Positions 5,091-10,259 of a DNA stretch of 11,523 nt are shown one piece after another (within the stretch, counting starts at the first letter, position 1; each line of letters begins with the position of its first letter). The DNA lies in NCBI GenBank assembly GCA_009785655.1, contig WQVW01000023.1, positions 1 to 11,523 of the forward strand. The letters run 5' to 3'. Made by a program: the position numbers and the translations under genes. Under the pieces are notes generated by a model, which saw nothing but the letters and a program-made list of their open reading frames with translations, searched no databases and was not told where the DNA came from. The DNA comes from Oscillospiraceae bacterium. GTDB lineage: Bacteria > Bacillota > Clostridia > Oscillospirales > Oscillospiraceae.

Positions 5091-6074
5091 TTAGCCCTCC
5101 TGTGACGGGGTTGCAGGGCTGCTCGCCGGACGCGGCTGATCTCCGCTCTGCGGACGTGCGCCGCCCGGAGCCGGACTGCGATTGAATCCGCCCTGCTGAC
5201 CCTGCGGCCTGTTGTATCCGCCGCCTTGTCCCTGCGGTCTGCTATTGTTATAGCCGCCCTGTCCTCCGCGATTGTACCCGCCTTGTCCCTGACCTTGCGG
5301 TCTGCCGTATCCGCCGCCGCCTTGTCCTTGGCCGCCTCTGTTATATCCGCCGCCTCTGTTGTTGCCGCCGCGGTTGTCGCGCCGGTCGCGCCGCTCTCTC
5401 GGCGGACGGGTCGGATCCATTGTGCGCGGCGTGGTGCGCAATGTTTGCGATAAAATCTCGCCATTGTATACCCATACTTTGACGCCGATTCTGCCGTATG
5501 TTGTCGCAGCTTCTGCGAAGCCGTACTCTATATCAGCCCTGATCGTCTGCAACGGGATGGTACCTTCATGATACGTTTCGTCCCTGGCGATCTCCGCGCC
5601 GCCCAATCTGCCGGCAACCATGACTTTGATTCCGCGTACGCCAAGCCGCATGGCGCGACCCATCGCGTTTTTCATCGCCCGGCGGAATCCGATTCTCTTC
5701 TCCAGCTTCTGTGCGATGCCTTCGGCGATCAATTGTGCGTTTGTGTCGGGGCTTTTTACCTCAACAATAGAGATGGCTACCTGTTTGCCAATCATTTTTT
5801 CAACTTCAGCCCGAATCCGCTCAATCTCTGAACCGCCTTTGCCGATGACAACACCGGGACGGGAACAGTGGATGAATATCCGAACTTTTTGGCTGTCGCG
5901 CTCAATCTCAATCTTCGGCACTCCGGCGGAGTACAGCAGATTTTTAAGATATTTGCGGATATTGTAGTCTTCAACGATAAGATCCCCGACCTTATCAGCC
6001 CGCGCGTACCAACGGGAATCCCAGTCTTTAATAACGCCGACTCTCAGGCCGTGCGGATTAACTTTTTGTCCCAT
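5091..6074 (-). CDS. rpsC: 30S ribosomal protein S3 (uS3) with long Gly/Gln/Arg/Asn C-terminal tail
   Basis: Residues 1-212 are a standard S3: MGQKVNPHGLRVGVIKDWDS, a KH domain with its GKGG loop at 78-81, and a C-terminal domain ending near GVKVWVYNGEIL. S3 lies at the mRNA entry channel of the 30S head and takes part in the ribosomal helicase activity. The total is 327 residues against about 210-230 usually. Residues 213-327 form a low-complexity tail: first Arg/Asp (RPPRERRDRRDNRGG), then repeats of the type GGYNRGGQ and RPQGQGGGYNR, then a Pro/Ser-rich end. The frame stays open and codon use remains normal, so the tail looks genuine. The ATG at 6074 follows AGGGGGC, which overlaps the rplV TAG stop (9-bp gap). 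Confidence 0.97.
   Translation of the reverse strand: MGQKVNPHGLRVGVIKDWDSRWYARADKVGDLIVEDYNIRKYLKNLLYSAGVPKIEIERDSQKVRIFIHCSRPGVVIGKGGSEIERIRAEVEKMIGKQVAISIVEVKSPDTNAQLIAEGIAQKLEKRIGFRRAMKNAMGRAMRLGVRGIKVMVAGRLGGAEIARDETYHEGTIPLQTIRADIEYGFAEAATTYGRIGVKVWVYNGEILSQTLRTTPRTMDPTRPPRERRDRRDNRGGNNRGGGYNRGGQGQGGGGYGRPQGQGQGGYNRGGQGGYNNSRPQGQGGGYNRPQGQQGGFNRSPAPGGARPQSGDQPRPASSPATPSQEG
5175..5378 (-). repeat. rpsC: Imperfect repeats encoding the S3 RGG/YN/PQG tail
   Basis: This part of rpsC (about codons 233-300) is built of degenerate repeats rich in GGN, CAR, CGN and AAY codons. Units such as GGxYNRGGQ and RPQGQG recur several times with drifting third positions and spacing. Such DNA expands and contracts easily, so tail length may differ between strains. 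Confidence 0.75.
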
Positions 6075-6083
6075 ATTTGCCCC

Positions 6084-6419
6084 CTATTCCTTTTCCGCCA
6101 CGACAATCGTGATATGTGACGTTCTCTTATAAATCCGGTGCGCCCGGCCTCGTCCAACGGGGCGGATACGCTTGAGAATAGGCCCGGGATTCGCGTAAGT
6201 TTGAGATACATAAAGATTTTCAGGATCCATGTTATGATTATTCTCCGCATTCGCCACTGCTGATTGCAGCAGCTTCAACAAAAGCTCCGAACTCGCTTTC
6301 GGGGTCTGCATGAGAATGGCTCTTGCCGTAGTTGTGTCCTTGCCGCGAATCAGGTCGCAAGCAATTTTCACTTTACGGGGAGATATCCGCGCGTATTTAA
6401 GATGTGCTTTCGCTTCCAA
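6084..6419 (-). CDS. rplV: 50S ribosomal protein L22 (uL22), TTG start
   Basis: A 111-residue L22 starting (M)EAKAHLKYARISPRKVK and ending with the signature KRIRPVGRGRAHRIYKRTSH. The long beta hairpin between these reaches into the peptide exit tunnel, where changes cause macrolide resistance in other bacteria. I place the start at the TTG at 6419: AGGAGGGG lies seven bases upstream and the length matches the family (about 110). A longer open frame to 6485 would add 22 residues overlapping rpsS and lacks family similarity. rpsS ends 13 bp upstream. Confidence 0.95.
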   Translation of the reverse strand: MEAKAHLKYARISPRKVKIACDLIRGKDTTTARAILMQTPKASSELLLKLLQSAVANAENNHNMDPENLYVSQTYANPGPILKRIRPVGRGRAHRIYKRTSHITIVVAEKE

Positions 6420-6432
6420 GATTTTTCCCCTC

Positions 6433-6705
6433 CTATCGTGACGTTTTGCTGCCCGCGTGGCCGCGATACGTCCGCGTGGGGGCAAATTCGCCTAACTTGT
6501 GGCCGACCATGTCTTCGGTGATATACACCGGCACATGCCGCCGTCCGTCATGAACAGCGATTGTGTGTCCGACGAACGAAGGGAAAATTGTGCTGGCGCG
6601 TGACCACGTCCTAAGCACTTTCTTTTCGTTTGCCGAATTCATTTCGTCAACCCTCTTTACAAGCTCCGGCGCGGCAAAGGGGCCTTTTTTTACGCTTCTG
6701 CTCAT
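6433..6705 (-). CDS. rpsS: 30S ribosomal protein S19 (uS19)
   Basis: A 90-residue S19, beginning MSRSVKKGPFAAPELVKRV and containing the signature GHTIAVHDGRRHVPVYITEDMVGHKLGEF (within residues 46-76). S19 forms a complex with S13 in the 30S head, near the A-site tRNA and an intersubunit bridge. The ATG at 6705 follows TAGGAGG, whose first three bases are the rplB stop codon (11-bp gap), so its translation is probably coupled to rplB. Confidence 0.98.
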   Translation of the reverse strand: MSRSVKKGPFAAPELVKRVDEMNSANEKKVLRTWSRASTIFPSFVGHTIAVHDGRRHVPVYITEDMVGHKLGEFAPTRTYRGHAGSKTSR

Positions 6706-6716
6706 AAATTATCCTC

Positions 6717-7553
6717 CTACTTCTTGCCGCGGCGTTTGACGATAAACTTATCAGTTCTGTTCTTCGCCTTGCGCGTTTTATATCCCAGGGTCGGTTTACC
6801 CCAAGGTGTCACCGGACCCGGACGGCCGATTGGGGACTTGCCCTCACCACCGCCGTGCGGGTGATCTACCGGGTTCATGGCTGAACCCCTGACTGTCGGA
6901 CGGATGCCCATGTGTCTTTTCCGCCCGGCTTTACCGATGTGAATGTTGCCGTGATCAGTGTTGCCAACCTGCCCTATCGTAGCCATACAGACAGCGCGAA
7001 CTAATCTGTACTCACCGGATGGCAGCCTAATCTGCGCCATGGTTCCCTCTTTGGCCATTAATTGAGCTGCCGTTCCGGCCGACCGGACAAGCTGTCCGCC
7101 TCTGCCGGGGTAAAGCTCAATATTATGAATGACCGAGCCCACGGGAATCGCGGTGATGGGCAATGCATTGCCTGGTTTGATATCAGCCTCTTTCGACGAG
7201 ATGACAGCATCTCCGGCTTTCAGCCCCACAGGCGCCAAGATATACCTGCGCTCAGAATCCGCATATTCAATCAGTGCGATATTTGCTGATCTATTCGGAT
7301 CATACTCCAGTCTCAAAACCGTGCCGGGCACATCCGTCTTATCGCGCTTGAAGTCGATAATCCTGTATTTGCGTCGATTGCCGCCGCCACGGTGCCGGAC
7401 GGTGATCCGTCCGTAGTTGTTACGCCCGGAGTGTTTTTTCAGAACTTCAGTCAGCTTGCGCTCCGGCCGCGCTTTTTTATCTATCCCATCAAACCCCGAG
7501 ACGGTCATATGCCGCCGCGACGGAGTGGTAGGTTTATATGATTTAACAGACAC
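6717..7553 (-). CDS. rplB: 50S ribosomal protein L2 (uL2), GTG start
   Basis: A 278-residue L2 of normal length (about 275-277). It begins MSVKSYKPTTPSRRHMTV, has the basic RHRGGGNRRKYRIIDFKR segment near residues 53-70, and carries the C-terminal MNPVDHPHGGGEGK motif with its conserved histidine close to the peptidyl-transferase centre. L2 is one of the largest and most conserved r-proteins and helps join the subunits. The start is GTG at 7553, with GGGAGG nine bases upstream. The 40-bp gap after rplW contains a TTGACAATTGAC element just before that site. Confidence 0.98.
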   Translation of the reverse strand: MSVKSYKPTTPSRRHMTVSGFDGIDKKARPERKLTEVLKKHSGRNNYGRITVRHRGGGNRRKYRIIDFKRDKTDVPGTVLRLEYDPNRSANIALIEYADSERRYILAPVGLKAGDAVISSKEADIKPGNALPITAIPVGSVIHNIELYPGRGGQLVRSAGTAAQLMAKEGTMAQIRLPSGEYRLVRAVCMATIGQVGNTDHGNIHIGKAGRKRHMGIRPTVRGSAMNPVDHPHGGGEGKSPIGRPGPVTPWGKPTLGYKTRKAKNRTDKFIVKRRGKK

Positions 7554-7573
7554 TAAATCTATCCTCCCTAATC

Positions 7574-7586
7574 GTCAATTGTCAAC
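7574..7586 (-). repeat. TTGACAATTGAC element upstream of rplB
   Basis: In the rplW-rplB gap the coding strand reads GTTGACAATTGAC directly before the rplB ribosome binding site. It shares the core TTGACAATTG, and a similar distance to the GGAG, with the palindrome before rplN. It may be a degenerate copy of one short repeat. Confidence 0.5.
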
Positions 7587-7593
7587 TTCCGGA

Positions 7594-7890
7594 CTAAACC
7601 ATGCCTTCAAAGAATTCTATGGTTTTAGAGTTCTCGGTCAGTTTAACAACGGCTTTTTTCCAGTCTTTCCGCGCGCCTGCGGGATATCTGCCGGTGCGCT
7701 TGATTTTGCCCTTCATATTCAGCGTAGTTACTTTCATAACCTCAACGCCGAAAATCTCTTCAATGGCTTTTTTGATCTCAATCTTATTCGCATCCGGTAA
7801 GACTTCAAAAACGTATTTTTTCAGATCCGCGTGTTCCATCGATTGCTCTGTGATAATCGGACGCAGGATGATGTCGTATGCCAGTCTCAT
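7594..7890 (-). CDS. rplW: 50S ribosomal protein L23 (uL23)
   Basis: A 98-residue L23, beginning MRLAYDIILRPIITEQSM, with the conserved KYVFEVLPDANKIEIKKAIEEIF helix-strand and the KVTTLNMKGKIKRTGRYPAGARKDWKKAVV extension (about residues 53-82, quoted here as one region of the family). L23 surrounds the peptide exit tunnel and is the docking site of trigger factor and the signal recognition particle. The ATG at 7890 shares its A with the rplD TAA stop (TAATG), and the GAGGAGG site lies inside the end of rplD, so coupling to L4 synthesis is likely. Confidence 0.98.
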   Translation of the reverse strand: MRLAYDIILRPIITEQSMEHADLKKYVFEVLPDANKIEIKKAIEEIFGVEVMKVTTLNMKGKIKRTGRYPAGARKDWKKAVVKLTENSKTIEFFEGMV

Positions 7891-8513
7891 TACGAATACA
7901 CCTCCTCAATCACACCAAGCGCCGCTTTGTCAACGATGAAAGTCGTCGAGTCAACGATGTCGTATGTGTTCAGAAGCTTGGCGAATGTTGTCTTAACGCC
8001 TTTCAGATTCCGTGCCGAGAGGATGATGTTTTCGTTAAATTCCGGCGTGACAACAAGTGCCTTTCCGCTGACGCCCACGGCATCCAAAAATTTCTTAAAC
8101 TCTTTCGTCTTAATCTGCTGAAGCTCAAGCCCATCAACAACGATGATTTTTTCGTCTTTCGCTTTTATTGACAGTGCTGACTTCAGTGCTAATCTGCGCA
8201 GCTTCTTGTTCAACGAATATCTATAACTGCGTGGCTTCGGTGCAAATGCAACGCCGCCGTGTGTGTAATGCGGGACTCTTGTAGACCCCTGTCTCGCGCG
8301 GCCTGTGCCTTTTTGGCGAAACGGCTTGGCACCGCCGCCGCGGACTTCAGCACGGGTCAGCGCGGACTGCGTGCCCTGGCGTTTGTTTGCCAAATGGTTT
8401 TTCACTGACGCGTGGATCGCACCCAGGTTCGGCTCTATACCGAATATATTGTCAGAGAGCGTCACGTCTCCAAGAGACTGCCCGGACATATCGTATACTT
8501 TAGTTGTTGGCAT
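7890..8513 (-). CDS. rplD: 50S ribosomal protein L4 (uL4)
   Basis: A 207-residue L4. The globular domain is interrupted by the long basic loop (about residues 58-97, including AKPFRQKGTGRARQGSTR and THGGVAFAPKPRSY) that lines the peptide exit tunnel. In E. coli L4 also represses the S10 operon by binding the leader, causing both transcription termination and reduced translation; whether it does so here is not known, but the leader has a plausible attenuator. The ATG at 8513 follows GGGGAGGG. It starts 17 bp after rplC and overlaps rplW by one base. Confidence 0.98.
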   Translation of the reverse strand: MPTTKVYDMSGQSLGDVTLSDNIFGIEPNLGAIHASVKNHLANKRQGTQSALTRAEVRGGGAKPFRQKGTGRARQGSTRVPHYTHGGVAFAPKPRSYRYSLNKKLRRLALKSALSIKAKDEKIIVVDGLELQQIKTKEFKKFLDAVGVSGKALVVTPEFNENIILSARNLKGVKTTFAKLLNTYDIVDSTTFIVDKAALGVIEEVYS

Positions 8514-8530
8514 GATAACCCTCCCCTTTC

Positions 8531-9166
8531 TTAAGCGTTTTTAACTGTGTTCTTCACGTAGACTATGCCGCCTTTCGGCCCTGGAATCGCGCCTCTAACC
8601 GCCAGCAGGTTCAGCTCTGGGTCAACCCTTGCGACTGTCAGGTTCTGCACTGTCACTTGCTCTGTACCCATGTGACCTGCACCCATGTGGCCTTTGAAAA
8701 TCTTGCCTGGCGTGGTGCCTGCCCCCATTGACCCGGCATGCCTGTGAACCGGCCCGCCGCCGTGTGACATGCGATTTCTGCCTTTGTTAAACCGTTTGAT
8801 AACACCAGCAAAACCTTTACCTTTGGATATCCCAGTGATGTCTACCTTATCGCCTTCGGCGAAAATATCAGCTTTCAGCTCGTCACCTAAATTCATCTCT
8901 TCGGCGTTTTCAAGTTTGAACTCTTTCAGGTGTTTCTTCGGCGATACGCCGGCTTTTTTTAAGTGACCTTGCTCTGGCTTTGTCAGTTTGCGTTCTTTCA
9001 AATCTTCAAACCCAAGCTGTACAGAGATGTACCCGTCGTTTTCCATCGTTTTCTTCTGTGTAACGACGCAAGGCCCAGCCTCTATAACCGTTACAGGGAC
9101 GACTTTGCCGTTTTCATCAAATATCTGCGTCATCCCAACTTTTTTGCCAATGATTGCTTTTTGCAC
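8531..9166 (-). CDS. rplC: 50S ribosomal protein L3 (uL3), GTG start
   Basis: A 211-residue L3, beginning MQKAIIGKKVGMTQIFDE. Its central loop (about residues 130-165, with RMSHGGGPVHRHAGSMGAG) extends toward the peptidyl-transferase centre, and GHMGTEQVTVQNL is the family signature. L3 is one of the first proteins to bind 23S rRNA. The start is GTG at 9166; AGGAGG lies eleven bases upstream, a slightly long spacing. The 97-bp gap from rpsJ is long for this operon and has two hairpins and a TATAAT sequence. Confidence 0.97.
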   Translation of the reverse strand: MQKAIIGKKVGMTQIFDENGKVVPVTVIEAGPCVVTQKKTMENDGYISVQLGFEDLKERKLTKPEQGHLKKAGVSPKKHLKEFKLENAEEMNLGDELKADIFAEGDKVDITGISKGKGFAGVIKRFNKGRNRMSHGGGPVHRHAGSMGAGTTPGKIFKGHMGAGHMGTEQVTVQNLTVARVDPELNLLAVRGAIPGPKGGIVYVKNTVKNA

Positions 9167-9190
9167 TGCTTTATTTACCTCCTGTCATTG

Positions 9191-9207
9191 GTTGGCTTTC
9201 GACCAAC
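9191..9207 (-). other. GAAA-loop hairpin before rplC
   Basis: The transcript GTTGG-T-C-GAAA-G-CCAAC folds into a five-pair stem, a bulged T, a C-G pair and a GAAA (GNRA) tetraloop. It ends seven bases before the AGGAGG of rplC, so it could affect ribosome loading. Confidence 0.45.
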
Positions 9208-9219
9208 TTAACATATTAT

Positions 9220-9239
9220 ATCCCCTCTCCCAGAGGGAT
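9220..9239 (-). other. Hairpin in the middle of the rpsJ-rplC gap
   Basis: ATCCCTCT (9239-9232) pairs with AGAGGG(G)AT (9228-9220) around a GGG loop, giving eight pairs with one bulged G. No U-run follows, so it is not an intrinsic terminator. It may be a stability or processing element; TATAAT overlaps its 3' side. Confidence 0.45.
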
Positions 9240-9263
9240 GCCGCTTATCACGGCGGGGTGGCT

Positions 9264-9575
9264 TTACAGCTTGATCTCTATTTCAACACCTGCCGGAAGC
9301 TCCAGCGACATCAGTGACTCCACCGTTTTTTGCGTGGGGCCTATGATGTCGATCAAACGCTTATGGGTCAGGCGTTCAAACTGCTCTCTGCTATCCTTGT
9401 ATTTGTGCACCGCACGCAGAATTGTAATGATCTCTTTCTTTGTCGGCAACGGTATCGGGCCGGATACCCGTGCGTCCGTCCGTTTTGCCGTCTCAACGAT
9501 TGTCGCGGCTGCTTGGTCAACTAGCTGATGGTCATAGGCCTTCAGCCGAATGCGAATCATTTTTTTGGCTGCCAT
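9264..9575 (-). CDS. rpsJ: 30S ribosomal protein S10 (uS10, NusE)
   Basis: A 103-residue S10: MIRIRLKAYDHQLVDQA at the N-terminus, and the signature AVHKYKDSREQFERLTHKRLIDI near residues 55-77. S10 binds the 30S head and, as NusE, also joins NusB in transcription antitermination complexes, especially on rRNA operons. It is the first gene of this operon, as in most bacteria. The ATG at 9575 follows AGGAGG eight bases upstream. Its 5' leader is about 300 nt and highly structured. Confidence 0.98.
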   Translation of the reverse strand: MAAKKMIRIRLKAYDHQLVDQAAATIVETAKRTDARVSGPIPLPTKKEIITILRAVHKYKDSREQFERLTHKRLIDIIGPTQKTVESLMSLELPAGVEIEIKL

Positions 9576-9877
9576 TTTTTATTCCTCCTGTTATCATGTT
9601 CCGTTGAGCTTAAAAAGGCAATAACCGCAAAGGGTTACACCCTCAGCGATTTTGTTTTCCACGCAAACGAAACGGCATTAAATAGGATTCGGGAATTTTC
9701 TTACCACACATCCGGGCGTGTCATAATTCCGATGATAAAAAATCTCCCGCGCGCCCGATTGCGAATCAGCACAAATGCACTGATTCCGGACTGCTCCCCG
9801 AAAGTTACCAGGCTTCACAAAGTCAGCCAACAGCCTGCAATCTCCCGGTTCATCGCGTCACGTGCCCATAAGGCACC
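9576..9877 (-). promoter_or_regulatory. Structured S10 operon leader
   Basis: About 300 nt separate the predicted start (9877/9876) from rpsJ. In transcript order: a 5'-terminal hairpin GTGCC/GGCAC (9876-9862); a helix CCGGGAG/CTTTCGG (9848-9842 with 9804-9798) continuing into CAGGCT/AGCCTG (9837-9832 with 9814-9809); a stem GAATCAG/CTGATTC (9786-9780 with 9769-9763), which also pairs inside; a bulged stem TCGGAATT/AATTCCCGA (9732-9725 with 9697-9689) enclosing ACAC/GTGT; and the candidate attenuator. CGGGCG/CGCCCG (9757-9752 with 9718-9713) can pair instead of the ACAC/GTGT hairpin. L4-dependent control of S10 leaders is known in E. coli; the ligand here is unknown. Confidence 0.6.
9609..9651 (-). 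terminator. Candidate attenuator in the S10 leader
   Basis: AATCGC (9651-9646), a T-T mismatch, and GAGGGT (9644-9639) pair with ACCCTT (9635-9630) and GCGGTT (9628-9623) around a GTA loop: twelve base pairs. Six bases later comes a TTTTT run (9616-9612), and an A-rich stretch precedes the stem. The distance to the U-run is longer than in a textbook terminator. An overlapping weaker stem TAACC/GGTTA would exclude it. It lies between the promoter and rpsJ, where partial termination would set operon output. Confidence 0.45.
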
Positions 9878-9882
9878 TTGGT

Positions 9883-9946
9883 AGAATATCAAACATCGAA
9901 CGCCTTGTCAAGAAAAATTTTAGAATTTTTATCTTTTTTCTTTATT
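9883..9946 (-). promoter_or_regulatory. Sigma-A promoter of the S10 operon
   Basis: TTGACA (9911-9906) and TATTCT (9888-9883) are separated by 17 bp. A TGA just before the -10 makes it an extended -10. Upstream, 9912-9946 is very A/T-rich with A- and T-tracts, like an UP element. The predicted start is a G at 9877 or 9876. The perfect -35 and these aids suit a very active r-protein operon. Confidence 0.75.
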
Positions 9947-10148
9947 CCCGCAACGATGTGTACTGTTAATCGAACCCTGCCGCCTTTGCACATTACTATT
10001 ATGCATTACGACGGAGCGTTGAGGGTACCATCTTTTGCACATTGCCACAACGGGTATACTACTTTCTTTTTTTACGTTTCAAAGCACCTCATTTCGGTGA
10101 TTTTTGCTATTTTTTACGGTATATATATGGTTAATGTGATAAATTTGC
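9947..10148. other. Non-coding divergent region between the S10 and rny promoters
   Basis: I find no gene in these 202 bp. They contain two direct copies of TTTGCACATT (9985-9994 and 10034-10043, 49 bp apart), a T-rich stretch near 10063-10075, a small CACC/GGTG stem near 10086-10098, and an A/T-rich tract (TATATATA at about 10121-10128) just upstream of the rny promoter. A binding site for a shared regulator is possible but not shown. Confidence 0.5.
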
Positions 10149-10177
10149 TTGACATGCCTGAACCACGGTTGTAAAAT
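10149..10177 (+). promoter_or_regulatory. Sigma-A promoter of rny
   Basis: TTGACA (10149-10154), a 17-bp spacer and TAAAAT (10172-10177) form a near-consensus promoter. The predicted start is near 10184, giving a 5' leader of about 75 nt before the rny ATG. Confidence 0.75.
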
Positions 10178-10196
10178 GAGGGGACATGTTTGATTT

Positions 10197-10227
10197 TTGA
10201 CAATAGTTAATGATTAACTGTTAATCT
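10197..10227 (+). repeat. TTGACAAT and TTAA-phased palindrome in the rny leader
   Basis: TTGACAAT (10197-10204) is followed by the palindrome AGTTAAT-G-ATTAACT (10205-10219) and another GTTAAT (10220-10225). TTAA recurs at 10207, 10214 and 10221, exactly every seven bases. It may be an operator, an RNA hairpin, or a degenerate heptamer repeat related to the elements before rplN and rplB. Confidence 0.45.
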
Positions 10228-10259
10228 CTACATTATATAAAGGGGTGAGGTACTTACCA

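Noticed and set aside
5175..5378. Repeats in rpsC as a CRISPR-like array or mobile element
   Set aside because: The repeats are degenerate, in frame, and code for a continuous Gly-rich tail; there are no spacers or terminal repeats.
6420..6485. 22-codon N-terminal extension of rplV
   Set aside because: It overlaps rpsS and has no L22 similarity; the TTG at 6419 has a well-placed ribosome binding site.
9215..9220. TATAAT in the rpsJ-rplC gap as an internal promoter
   Set aside because: No acceptable -35 at 16-18 bp: the best six bases match TTGACA at only three positions. It could matter only with an activator.
9678..9818. 46-codon GTG frame in the S10 leader that could be a leader peptide
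   Set aside because: No ribosome binding site, and no run of regulatory codons.
9528..9884. 118-codon open frame on the plus strand across the rpsJ start and S10 leader
   Set aside because: It runs antisense to rpsJ and the leader, has no recognisable domain or ribosome binding site, and the S10 leader and promoter explain the region better.
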